The notes below the pieces were generated by a model. That model did no database searches, was not told the DNA's origin, and was given only the letters and a program-made list of their open reading frames with translations. A stretch of DNA of 64,000 nt from an uncultured Anaerotignum sp. GTDB taxonomy: Bacteria; Bacillota; Clostridia; Lachnospirales; Anaerotignaceae. Positions 24,498 through 32,598 of the stretch are shown piece after piece. Every line of letters begins with the position of its first letter. Within the stretch, counting starts at the first letter, position 1. The stretch is taken from NCBI RefSeq assembly GCF_905212195.1, contig NZ_CAJMDQ010000001.1, positions 5,346-69,345 on the forward strand, in the 5' to 3' direction. The translations under genes were made by a program, and so were the position numbers.

Positions 24498-25613
24498 ATG
24501 AAAAAAATCGGCATGATGGTGTTATTTAGCCTTTTCCTCCTTGCTATGCCAGTGCCTGTATGGGGGGCTTCCACAGAACTTGCGTCTTATCTGGAAGATT
24601 TGGATATGGAACAGATTGACGCAGCAGCGGAGGACGCAGTGGAGGATGTGACATTTTCTGAACTGGTGGAAAATGTACTCACAGGTGATTTCTCTTTTTC
24701 CATGGAAGAACTTTGGGCAAAGCTGGGAGAGGTTGCTTTTGGGGAATTGAGGACGCAGACCGGACTGGTCATGCAGCTTATTGCGGTATCCATACTGGCT
24801 GCGGTGCTGCGGCAGGTGAGCGGCTCTTTTTGCGGCAGAGAAGTAGGAGAAATGGGGTTTTACGTTTGCTACATGGTGTTGATTGTTGTCATTATCACCA
24901 CCTTTTACGACATCACAGCTATGGTGGTGGAGCGAGTGGAACAGACAGCGGATATTTTCGCGGCGATGCTGCCTGTTTTTCTGGCACTGGCGGCGTCTTC
25001 TGGGAATTTGACCCAGACGGCGCTTATGGGCCCTACCATGATGGGAGGTTGTACACTCATTGTATTTTTGCTGAAAAGTGTCATTGTTCCAGTGCTGCTG
25101 GCAGCGGTGGCTCTGGAACTGGTGGACCGTCTTTCGGAACAGCCTCTTACAGCAAGATTTGCGGCATTGCTGCGGCAAGGCGTATCTTGGGGTCTGAAAG
25201 GATTGGCAGGGGGATTTATGCTGCTGCTGTCTTTGCAGAAGATTGGCGGTGGCGCCGTGAACGGTTTGGCTGTGCGGACAGCGAAGATTGCCGTTAATGC
25301 GGTGCCAGTGGTGGGAGATGTCATGGGGGGCGCTGTGGATACGGCAGCGGCAGTGGCGGGTACCATCCGCAGTGGAACATTGGCGGCAGCAGTGATTTTT
25401 TTACTGCTGCTTTGTATTCCGCTGGTGGTGAAGCTGGTGGCAATGACATTGATTTTCAAGCTGACAGCGGCAGCAGTGGAATCTGTTTGCGAAGCCCGTT
25501 TGGTGGAGTGTATTGGTATTGCAGGGGATTATACGGCTCTTTTGCTGGGCGTTGTGTTTCTGGTGGAAGTGATGTTCCTGTTTTCCTCTGTGTTGCTGCT
25601 GGGCGTGTTGTAG
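24498..25613 (+). CDS. spoIIIAE: stage III sporulation protein AE
   Basis: A 371-residue polytopic membrane protein. A signal-like N-terminus (MKKIGMMVLFSLFLLAMPVP) ends at an Ala-Ser site, an acidic stretch (about 25-80) follows, and then about eight hydrophobic helices. Family blocks include GFYVCYMVLIVVIITTFYDI and SVCEARLVECIGIAGDY. A long overlapping frame starts upstream inside spoIIIAD, but the ATG used here follows GGGGGAG and gives the family's usual length (about 390). It is an integral part of the channel complex. Confidence 0.94.
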   Translation: MKKIGMMVLFSLFLLAMPVPVWGASTELASYLEDLDMEQIDAAAEDAVEDVTFSELVENVLTGDFSFSMEELWAKLGEVAFGELRTQTGLVMQLIAVSILAAVLRQVSGSFCGREVGEMGFYVCYMVLIVVIITTFYDITAMVVERVEQTADIFAAMLPVFLALAASSGNLTQTALMGPTMMGGCTLIVFLLKSVIVPVLLAAVALELVDRLSEQPLTARFAALLRQGVSWGLKGLAGGFMLLLSLQKIGGGAVNGLAVRTAKIAVNAVPVVGDVMGGAVDTAAAVAGTIRSGTLAAAVIFLLLLCIPLVVKLVAMTLIFKLTAAAVESVCEARLVECIGIAGDYTALLLGVVFLVEVMFLFSSVLLLGVL

Positions 25614-25629
25614 AAAGGAAGTGAGAGGC

Positions 25630-26082
25630 ATGATGGAGGCTTTTACCGCATATATAAAAACTATAAGCGCCTTGACCGTTTTTTCGGTGGCAGTGGGACT
25701 GTTGATGCCAAAGGGAAACTTTCGGCAGTATACCCGATGGATATTGGGACTGTTGGTGCTTTTGGCGGTGCTGAAGCCTATGCTGGGGCTGTTTCATTTG
25801 GAAGAAATGGATTTTTCCCAATTTTTTGCATTGCCGGAGCAAGAAGTGTCTTATGATGTGAAACTGGGAGAAAACTGGACACGAAAGACAATGGAAAATC
25901 AGGTTTTGTCAGAACTGCAAAGGCAGGAGCAAAATGTGGACGGCGTACATATTGCATGGAATGAAGAAAGCGGGCTGCCGGAAGAAATGGAAATCAGCGG
26001 GAAAAATTTGCCGGATTCCCTAAAAGAAGATGTGGCAAAAGAATATGGCATGGAAACAGAAGCCGTTACGTTGGTGCCATAA
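25630..26082 (+). CDS. spoIIIAF: stage III sporulation protein AF
   Basis: A 150-residue protein with two N-terminal membrane helices (about 8-27 and 35-55; RQYTRWILGLLVLLAVLKPM) and a C-terminal soluble domain facing the intermembrane space. That domain has the alpha-beta pattern of the ring-building motif found in type III secretion rings. GTG at 25621 could also serve, but the ATG pair at 25630 has better spacing to AAGGAAGTGAG. It lies 16 bases after AE. Confidence 0.93.
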   Translation: MMEAFTAYIKTISALTVFSVAVGLLMPKGNFRQYTRWILGLLVLLAVLKPMLGLFHLEEMDFSQFFALPEQEVSYDVKLGENWTRKTMENQVLSELQRQEQNVDGVHIAWNEESGLPEEMEISGKNLPDSLKEDVAKEYGMETEAVTLVP

Positions 26083-26103
26083 AATACAAAAGGGGGAAAG
26101 AGA

Positions 26104-26643
26104 ATGAAAAACGATTTTTTGCGCCGTTTGTTCTGCCCGGAAAATCGACAGGTGCGGATAAAAATGGCGGCAGGGCTTCTCATTGGCATTGTGTTGCTGT
26201 TGTGCAGCCGTTTTGTGGAAGGGGAACCCAAAGAGAAAGCAGTTGCCGAAACTGTACAGCAAACCACGGGAGAGAGAGCAGAACGGCAGTTGGAGGCAGA
26301 ACTGGAACGGGTACTTAGTCAGGTGGCAGGGGCAGGGCAGGGACAGGTGCTTTTGACTTATGCCACCACAGCGGAAAGCACGCCTGCCAGAGAGGAGAAA
26401 ATTGAGGAAAGTAACGGCAACAGTGAGAATACCGTGAGCCGAGAAAGTACGGTGGTGCTCATGGAGGACGGCAGTGGCGGACAGTCACCGCTGATTCTGA
26501 CAGAAACAGCACCGCAGGTGGAAGGTGTGCTCATTGTGGCACAGGGTGCCGGTGATCCGGTGGTATGTGATGGGTTAAGTCGTGCGGCACAGGCATTGCT
26601 GCAAGTGCCTGCACATAAAATAGCCATACTCAAAATGAAATAA
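26104..26643 (+). CDS. spoIIIAG: stage III sporulation protein AG
   Basis: A 179-residue protein with one membrane helix (about 18-36) and a large domain in the space between mother cell and forespore. Homologues form a 30-subunit ring through a ring-building motif; the C-terminal half here (VEGVLIVAQGAGDPVVCDGL; LLQVPAHKIAILKMK) matches the family's end. A Ser/Glu-rich region at about 95-120 is variable between species. The ribosome site is AGGGGGAAAGAG. Confidence 0.94.
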   Translation: MKNDFLRRLFCPENRQVRIKMAAGLLIGIVLLLCSRFVEGEPKEKAVAETVQQTTGERAERQLEAELERVLSQVAGAGQGQVLLTYATTAESTPAREEKIEESNGNSENTVSRESTVVLMEDGSGGQSPLILTETAPQVEGVLIVAQGAGDPVVCDGLSRAAQALLQVPAHKIAILKMK

Positions 26644-26655
26644 GGGGGAAAAAGT

Positions 26656-27300
26656 ATGTTTACAGTAAAACGGAATCAAGTGGTAGTGACAGCATTGGCA
26701 GTGATGATTGCGGCGGCAGGGTATCTGAATTTTCAGGAAACCAAGTCCGCAGAAGGCACCAAAACAGCCATGGAACTGACGGAAGAAGGGGATATGGCGG
26801 CACTGATGGAGGAGGATTATGCGGCACTGCCAGATGACATGCCTACAGAAGAAGGGGCTTTAGACCCTCTGACAGCGGAAGCATCCACAACAACAGGGGA
26901 TGGAGCGGCAGTGTTTGCCAGCGCCGACACCAGCGACGATGCTTCCCGTTACTTTGCGGAAGCAAAACTTGACAGAGAACAGTCCCGGGCGAAGCAGAAA
27001 GAAATCCTGACAGAAATGCTGAACAACAGCAATGTCAGCGAAAGCCAGAAGAATGTTTGCAGTGACAGTATGCTGGAATTGCAGGAACGTATTGAAAAGG
27101 AAACGGCGGCCGAAGCCATGATTGAAGCCAAAGGATTTTCACAGGCTTATGTCCGTATGGATGACGATACGGTAGATGTGGTAGTGGATAAAGACACTCT
27201 GACAGACGCGGAAGTGGCGCAGATTCAAGACATCGTCAAACGCAAAACAGGATACACTGCAGAACAGATTCGGATTTCCACATGGAAACAGAGCAAATAA
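26656..27300 (+). CDS. spoIIIAH: stage III sporulation protein AH
   Basis: A 214-residue protein with one N-terminal membrane helix (about 9-24), an acidic low-complexity linker (about 30-100) and a C-terminal YscJ-like domain (about 105-214). AH meets the forespore protein SpoIIQ to close the channel across both membranes. The region SRAKQKEILTEMLNN and the final YVRMDDDTVDVVV..IVKRKTGY pattern are family-typical. No spoIIQ or alternative forespore partner is in the window. A strong terminator follows. Confidence 0.95.
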   Translation: MFTVKRNQVVVTALAVMIAAAGYLNFQETKSAEGTKTAMELTEEGDMAALMEEDYAALPDDMPTEEGALDPLTAEASTTTGDGAAVFASADTSDDASRYFAEAKLDREQSRAKQKEILTEMLNNSNVSESQKNVCSDSMLELQERIEKETAAEAMIEAKGFSQAYVRMDDDTVDVVVDKDTLTDAEVAQIQDIVKRKTGYTAEQIRISTWKQSK

Positions 27301-27333
27301 AAAACGTACATCAGGCATCTTCATAGGAAAACA

Positions 27334-27383
27334 AAGCAAGCTGAAATACTCATGATATGGAGGATTTCAGCTTGCTTATTTTT
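27334..27383 (+). terminator. intrinsic terminator of the spoIIIA operon
   Basis: AAGCAAGCTGAAAT pairs with ATTTCAGCTTGCTT (14 pairs, 16-base loop), followed by ATTTTT. Confidence 0.9.
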
Positions 27384-27428
27384 ACAAGATTTTATTTGTT
27401 ATGTTTTCTTAATGGGAATTGCTTTTTT

Positions 27429-27462
27429 ATGACAGCTTCTCAAAGAGGGACTGTCATTTTTT
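27429..27462 (+). terminator. second terminator-like hairpin after spoIIIA
   Basis: ATGACAG pairs with CTGTCAT, followed by T6. With the previous terminator it fills part of the 435-base gap 27301-27735. The rest of the gap is AT-rich; I see no gene or clear promoter in it. Confidence 0.6.
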
Positions 27463-27735
27463 AATGGTCATAACATGGCTTTTTAGTGGGAATTTGCATA
27501 AAATCATGTGTCTTTCGCATGTTTGAGAACAATATTTTTTCCATGGATATCTGCTTGCACCACAAAGAAAATGATCATGGCATGGCTAAAAAACTGGTAA
27601 ATAATGGGAAATTTAATCTTTTTTCGCAAAAAATTAAGAAAGTTTTCGAATTTTCTTAGCACAGTTTTCAAATTGTTTTGGTATATTCTTGTATAAATAT
27701 TTAGATGGAACGAAAAAAAGAAAGGAAGTTGCCTC

Positions 27736-28752
27736 ATGAAACTGATTACATTTGCCGTGCCATGTTACAACTCTCAAGACTATATGCGGCGCTGTATTGA
27801 TACATTGCTGACTGGAGGAGAAAAAGTAGAAATCATCATTGTCAATGATGGCTCCAAAGATCGCACAGGAGAAATTGCCGATGAATATGCGGCGAAATAT
27901 CCTACCATTGTCAAAGCAGTTCATCAGGAAAATCAGGGGCATGGACAGGGCGTAAACGTAGGTCTTGCTCATGCAACGGGAGAATTTTACAAAGTGGTGG
28001 ATTCTGACGACTGGCTGGATACAGAAGCTTTAAAAGAAGTGCTGGAACGCATGGAAAAATGGCGGATCAACCAGACACCTGTTGATATGCTTGTCTGCAA
28101 TTACATATATGACCATTTGTACGAAGGCAGACAGCAGCAGATTCATTACCGCAATGTCTTTGAATCTGGAACTCTGTGCAACTGGCACGAGATTGGTCGT
28201 TTTCTGCCTACACAATATTTGATTATGCATGCACTGATTTTTAAGACGGAAGTACTGCGCAAAAGCGGCGTGCAGCTGCCGAAGCATACATTCTATGTAG
28301 ATAATATTTTTGCTTATCAGCCGCTGCCCTTTGTGGAAAATATTTTTTATCTGGATGTGGATTTGTACCACTACTTTATTGGACGGGAAGACCAGTCTGT
28401 CAATGAAAAAATGCTCATGAAGCGCATTGACCAGCAGATTCTGGTGACAAAGCTGGTTTCCGCTTGTACAGATCTCCATCAGGTACGAGAGAAAAAACTG
28501 GCAACATACATGACCAGAAATATTTCTGTTATGATGGCCATTTCTTCCATTCATCTGCTGCTCATTGGCGATGCGGATGCCATGGAAAAACGGAGAGAAT
28601 TATGGGAGTATATGCGTCAGATGGACAAAGGGCTGTATAAGACCCTGCGGTATAAACGCCTCAGTGGGCTCACATATCTTCCGGGCAAACTGGGGGATTT
28701 CGCGACACTGACAGGATACCGACTGGCGCGGAAACTGGTGAAATTTCAGTAA
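27736..28752 (+). CDS. family 2 glycosyltransferase
   Basis: A 338-residue cytosolic GT-A enzyme. The N-terminus has the nucleotide-sugar fold: FAVPCYNSQDYMRRC, IIIVNDGSKDRTGEIAD and the DXD-type metal site VVDSDDWLD near residue 95. The rest is the less conserved acceptor side; no membrane helix is obvious, so it probably works at the inner membrane face. It heads a group of four genes whose last is UDP-galactopyranose mutase, which suggests a galactofuranose- or other surface-glycan pathway. Donor and acceptor are unknown. Confidence 0.9.
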   Translation: MKLITFAVPCYNSQDYMRRCIDTLLTGGEKVEIIIVNDGSKDRTGEIADEYAAKYPTIVKAVHQENQGHGQGVNVGLAHATGEFYKVVDSDDWLDTEALKEVLERMEKWRINQTPVDMLVCNYIYDHLYEGRQQQIHYRNVFESGTLCNWHEIGRFLPTQYLIMHALIFKTEVLRKSGVQLPKHTFYVDNIFAYQPLPFVENIFYLDVDLYHYFIGREDQSVNEKMLMKRIDQQILVTKLVSACTDLHQVREKKLATYMTRNISVMMAISSIHLLLIGDADAMEKRRELWEYMRQMDKGLYKTLRYKRLSGLTYLPGKLGDFATLTGYRLARKLVKFQ

Positions 28753-28769
28753 AAAAGAAGGCGGAACAA

Positions 28770-29336
28770 ATGGAAAAACTTTATATCGCACTGGTGGATA
28801 CACCGGGATTTTTTGCGAATATCATACGCCATGTTATAAAAATTTCATACTGTCATGTGGCATTGTCATTTGATGCAGATTTTCAGGAAGCTTACAGCGT
28901 TGGAAGACGCGATCCGGCCATTCCCTTTTTTGCAGGCTTCATTCGGGAAAATACACCCAAAATACTGCGGGTATTTCCCGATGCAAGATATCGCGTGTGC
29001 GAACTCTCCTGCACGGCAGAACAGAAAGAACTGCTGCGGGAAAAAATGAACGCCTGTTACGAAAAAAGATTCCAATATCATTACTGCATCATTGGACTGC
29101 CATTTATCTGGCTGCAGAAGCCTTTTTATCAGAAGAATCATTACACCTGTTCTTCCTTTTTGGCACAGGCCATGGATGAGGTGGGACTGACACTTTTTGA
29201 TAAGCATTTCTCCATGGTTACGCCAAGGGATTTCTATGAATTGGAACAGTTACAGGTGCTTTATGAAGGTTATTTGTCGGATTATGTCATAAGCCGTCAT
29301 TCGTATTATGGGAAAGGAGAAGTGTATGGTACGTAA
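28770..29336 (+). CDS. permuted papain-like (NlpC/P60 superfamily) protein, putative
   Basis: A 188-residue soluble protein. A His sits early (YCHVALSFD, about residues 30-38) and a Cys late (YTCSSFLAQAMDEVG, about 125-140). This order, His before Cys, is that of circularly permuted NlpC/P60 (YiiX-like) proteins, which cleave amide or acyl bonds, sometimes on lipids. No signal peptide is seen. The match rests on the motif pattern only. It lies 17 bases after the glycosyltransferase and overlaps the next gene by 11 bases, so it is translated with the glycan cluster. Its substrate is unknown. Confidence 0.6.
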   Translation: MEKLYIALVDTPGFFANIIRHVIKISYCHVALSFDADFQEAYSVGRRDPAIPFFAGFIRENTPKILRVFPDARYRVCELSCTAEQKELLREKMNACYEKRFQYHYCIIGLPFIWLQKPFYQKNHYTCSSFLAQAMDEVGLTLFDKHFSMVTPRDFYELEQLQVLYEGYLSDYVISRHSYYGKGEVYGT

Positions 29337-30339
29337 ATATGTGAGCAGTATTCTGTTTTTGTGCCTGCTCATCGGGATTACCATATACGTCCTTGTGGAA
29401 AACAATGATATGCGGGCTGTGGCAGGGGCAATGGCCCGAGCGGAACATATATGGATTTTGGCTGGTATTGTGACAGCGTTGTTTTTTGTGGCGGCGGAAG
29501 GCAGTATCATCTGTTATCTGCTGCGGGCCATCGGACAGAAGATGCCATTGCTGAAATGCATCAGCTGGTCGTTTATCGGATTTTTCTTCTCCGGTATCAC
29601 GCCCTCTGCCACAGGCGGACAGCCTGCCCAGCTTTATTATATGAAAAAGGCGGGATTGCCATTGGCAGACAGTACACCGGTGCTGATGGTAGTGGCTGTG
29701 CTGTACAAATTTGTACTGGCGGTTTTGGGGCTGTTTATTGCAGTTTTCTGGCATAAACAGTTAGGTGCTTATTTTCAGGGATATTATTGGCTGTTCTATC
29801 TGGGAATCGTACTGAATGCCATATTGGTTGCCATACTGATATGGGTGATGGTAACGCCAGTTTGTGCGGAAAAAACAGCATTGTTTCTGGAAGGATTGCT
29901 GGTGAAAATCAGATTGCTTCACCCTAAAGAAGAACGGAAAGAACATCTGCGGGAAGCAGTGGCAAGATATGGCGCGGTGGTACGATTTTTTCAGGAAAAT
30001 CCAAGAAAAATCGTTGTGGCAACCATCATGACCCTTGTGCAGAGATGCAGCTTGTTTTTCCTGACATGGCTTATTTATCGCGCCATGGGACTGGAAGGCG
30101 TTGGTCTGTTTTGGATTATGGTGTTGCAGGCGACGGTATATATTGCAGTGGACATGCTGCCGTTTCCCGGGTCGGCAGGTATTTCGGAACTGGTTTATAC
30201 GGCGGTATTTGCGTCCGTTTTTCCGGGGAGTGATCTGGCGGCATCCATGTGCATTTCCAGAGGCATCAGTTTTTATATGGTGCTGCTGGTAAGTTTAGGT
30301 GTTTGGTGTGTCTGCCATTTTCGCAGTCAAAGAACATAA
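29326..30339 (+). CDS. flippase-like membrane protein, LPG-synthase TM region family
   Basis: A 337-residue protein with about eight membrane helices. SFIGFFFSGITPSATGGQPAQ and the C-terminal DMLPFPGSAGISELV mark the family of the lysylphosphatidylglycerol synthase membrane part (UPF0104, PF03706). Stand-alone members are thought to move lipid-linked substrates; no catalytic synthase domain is present. It probably serves the surrounding glycan cluster. The start is MVRKY at 29326, inside the end of the previous gene, after GGAAAGGAGAAG. Confidence 0.85.
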   Translation: MVRKYVSSILFLCLLIGITIYVLVENNDMRAVAGAMARAEHIWILAGIVTALFFVAAEGSIICYLLRAIGQKMPLLKCISWSFIGFFFSGITPSATGGQPAQLYYMKKAGLPLADSTPVLMVVAVLYKFVLAVLGLFIAVFWHKQLGAYFQGYYWLFYLGIVLNAILVAILIWVMVTPVCAEKTALFLEGLLVKIRLLHPKEERKEHLREAVARYGAVVRFFQENPRKIVVATIMTLVQRCSLFFLTWLIYRAMGLEGVGLFWIMVLQATVYIAVDMLPFPGSAGISELVYTAVFASVFPGSDLAASMCISRGISFYMVLLVSLGVWCVCHFRSQRT

Positions 30340-30376
30340 ATCAATGAAAGGAAAAGGATAGAAAGAGGGAGCGACT

Positions 30377-31576
30377 ATGATGAAACAATGGAAGGGGAAA
30401 CCTGATGTGATCGTGGCAGGTGCAGGCTTTGCAGGCGCCGTTGCGGCAAGAGAGCTGGCGGAAGCTGGAAAACAGGTGCTGGTACTGGAAAAAAGAGCGC
30501 ACATTGGCGGAAATATGTATGAAGAAGAAAATGAAGCGGGTATCCGTATCCATGTTTATGGCCCTCATATCTTCCATACCAATGATGAGAACGTCTTTCA
30601 TTATATCCGGCGTTTTGGAAAATGGAATACATATGAACATCGGGTAAAGGGCAAAATCAAAGAAAAAGAAGTTCCCATTCCTTTTAATTTTACTTCTTTG
30701 GAAGCCTTATTCCCTATGGAACAGGCAAAAAAACTGGAAGCGAAACTGCACAGAGCTTTTTCAGGCAAAACAAGAGTGACGGTTCTGGAACTGATGGAAC
30801 ATACAGATCAGGAAATCGCAGAACTGGGACAATTTGTGTTTGACAATGTATTTAAAGGGTATACTGCAAAACAGTGGGGGATGCCTGTACTGGAAGTAGA
30901 CCGTTCTGTCATCAGCCGTGTGCCTGTGGTGTTGGGCAGAGATGACCGTTATTTCGGCGACCGTTATCAGCTGATGCCGGCAGAAGGCTATACAAAGGTA
31001 TTTGAAAATATGCTGCACCATAAGAATATTGTCTGTCAAACGGGTGTGGATGTGATGGACTTGTTGACATTGCAGCCGGACGGTACCATGCGTTTTGACG
31101 GAGAATTGTTTGACGGTATATTTATTTATACAGGTATGCCGGATTCCTTGCTGCAAAACTGCTTTGGATTCCTGCCATATCGTTCTTTGCGTCTGGATTT
31201 TGAAACATTGCAGCAGGAAGATTTTCAGTCTGCAAGCGTTGTAAATTATCCAAACAGCGAAGACTTTACCAGAATCACGGAATTTAAAAAATTGACAGGA
31301 CAGCAAAAGACAGGAGTTACCACAATCCTTCGTGAGTATCCCATGGCATTTACGGCAAATGCAGGGCAGGAAGCTTATTACCCCATTGAAAACAAACAGA
31401 ACAGAAGCCTTTATGAAATGTACCGGAAGGCATTGCAGCAGTGGGACAACCTGTATCTTTGCGGAAGACTTGCGGAGTATCGCTATTACAATATGGACGG
31501 CGCTATCCTGCGGGCGCTGGAATTGACGCAGGAGATTTTGCAAAAGGAAAAAGTATGTCTGGCGGCGAACGTATAA
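30377..31576 (+). CDS. glf: UDP-galactopyranose mutase
   Basis: A 399-residue FAD enzyme that interconverts UDP-galactopyranose and UDP-galactofuranose, the donor for galactofuranose in surface polymers. The dinucleotide fold is at the N-terminus (VAGAGFAGAVAARELAEAGK), followed by HIGGNMY and GPHIFHT. Substrate-site blocks KQWGMPVLEVDRSVISRVPV and GRLAEYRYYNMDGA are also family-typical. Length matches bacterial Glf. It closes the four-gene cluster; the glycosyltransferase upstream may use its product. Confidence 0.95.
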   Translation: MMKQWKGKPDVIVAGAGFAGAVAARELAEAGKQVLVLEKRAHIGGNMYEEENEAGIRIHVYGPHIFHTNDENVFHYIRRFGKWNTYEHRVKGKIKEKEVPIPFNFTSLEALFPMEQAKKLEAKLHRAFSGKTRVTVLELMEHTDQEIAELGQFVFDNVFKGYTAKQWGMPVLEVDRSVISRVPVVLGRDDRYFGDRYQLMPAEGYTKVFENMLHHKNIVCQTGVDVMDLLTLQPDGTMRFDGELFDGIFIYTGMPDSLLQNCFGFLPYRSLRLDFETLQQEDFQSASVVNYPNSEDFTRITEFKKLTGQQKTGVTTILREYPMAFTANAGQEAYYPIENKQNRSLYEMYRKALQQWDNLYLCGRLAEYRYYNMDGAILRALELTQEILQKEKVCLAANV

Positions 31577-31608
31577 TGTGAATTTATACATGTTTTGTTG
31601 TATATTTA

Positions 31609-31638
31609 TTTGCATTGACGTATCTTTTCTGGTATACT
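31609..31638 (+). promoter_or_regulatory. promoter of the asp23-nusB-xse operon
   Basis: TATACT with an extended -10 TGG lies 18 bases after TTTGCA; a TTGACG also lies 12 bases before the -10. The exact -35 is unclear. Confidence 0.45.
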
Positions 31639-31731
31639 GATATGAAAGACGGAGAAATGGCATTGCAGAATTTGATACCACTGCGTGCAGTGGAGATGCT
31701 GTTTTGTAAGACAAGACAGGAGGTCGGAAAT

Positions 31732-32103
31732 ATGTCTGAAGACAAAATCACAAACGGGCAGATTCAGATCGCAGATGAAGTTATCGGTGTCATCGCTGTA
31801 ACAGCGGCACTGGAAGTTGACGGCGTGACAGAAGGCGCTGGAAGCGGAAAAGGTTTTGTAGAGTTTTTCGGCAAGAAAAGCCAGACAAAATGTGCCAAAG
31901 TGGAAAGTGACGGCGATGAAGTGGTACTGGATATGGAAATCATCGTGAACTTTGGTACCAAAGTTCAGGTTGTTGCTGAAGAAGTGCAGAAGAGAGTCAA
32001 AAATGCCGTGGAAACCATGACAGGACTTTCTGTGCCTGTTGTCAATGTGGCAGTGGCAGGCATTGTGAAGGAAAAAACCGCAAAAGCGGACGAAGAAGAA
32101 TAA
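31732..32103 (+). CDS. Asp23/Gls24 family protein (YqhY-like)
   Basis: A 123-residue protein of the alkaline-shock Asp23 family. The core IQIADEVIGVIAVTAALEVDGV and the C-terminal VVNVAVAGI block are visible. In B. subtilis the relative YqhY sits before nusB and affects acetyl-CoA carboxylase or membrane-lipid balance; the same order occurs here. A longer frame reaches 39 codons upstream but lacks a ribosome site; AGGAGG lies eight bases before the ATG used. The tail is Lys/Glu-rich. Confidence 0.92.
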   Translation: MSEDKITNGQIQIADEVIGVIAVTAALEVDGVTEGAGSGKGFVEFFGKKSQTKCAKVESDGDEVVLDMEIIVNFGTKVQVVAEEVQKRVKNAVETMTGLSVPVVNVAVAGIVKEKTAKADEEE

Positions 32104-32115
32104 AAAAACGGAATT

Positions 32116-32141
32116 ATACCACTCCTGTATGGGAGTGGTAT
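32116..32141 (+). other. hairpin between asp23 and nusB
   Basis: ATACCACTCC and GGAGTGGTAT form a perfect ten-pair stem with a six-base loop. It is not followed by a T run, so it is probably a processing or stability element rather than a terminator. Confidence 0.5.
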
Positions 32142-32177
32142 TTGTCCCTATTGTAATTAGAAAAGCGGAGGAAGATT

Positions 32178-32582
32178 ATGAGCCGAAGAAATGCGAGAAA
32201 AAATGCCTTTGTACTGTTGTTCCAGATGGAATTCAACGCAGCGGAAGAACAGGAACAGATGACAGATCTGTTTTTTGCGGAACAGGACGAAGTGGTAACA
32301 GAAGAAGACAAGGCTTACACCATGGCGGCAGTGGAAGGCACCAGAGCCAATCTGGAAGCCATTGACGCTGTCATTGACAGCTTTGCAAAAGGCTGGAACA
32401 CCCAGAGAATGAACCGTGTGGATCTGGCGATTCTGCGACTGGCAGTATATGAACTGAAATACAGCAAAGACGCGCCTGTGGGCGTTGTTATCAATGAAGC
32501 GGTGGAACTGGCGAAGAAATACAGCTCTGACGAAGCGCCTGCATTCATCAATGGTGTGCTGGGGAAAATCGCTTCTGCCTGA
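32178..32582 (+). CDS. nusB: transcription antitermination factor NusB
   Basis: A 134-residue all-helical RNA-binding protein. It contains the N-terminal RRNARKNAFVLLFQMEF block and the C-terminal VVINEAVELAKKYSSDEAPAFINGVLGKI, which is diagnostic for NusB. With NusE (S10) it binds boxA RNA and helps transcription of rRNA operons pass terminators. It lies between asp23 and xseA, the order seen in many Firmicutes. Confidence 0.97.
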   Translation: MSRRNARKNAFVLLFQMEFNAAEEQEQMTDLFFAEQDEVVTEEDKAYTMAAVEGTRANLEAIDAVIDSFAKGWNTQRMNRVDLAILRLAVYELKYSKDAPVGVVINEAVELAKKYSSDEAPAFINGVLGKIASA

Positions 32583-32598
32583 AGGGAAATGAACCGGT

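Noticed and set aside
31615..31731. 39-codon N-terminal extension of the Asp23 protein
   Set aside because: Covers the promoter region and lacks a ribosome site; AGGAGG marks the ATG at 31732.
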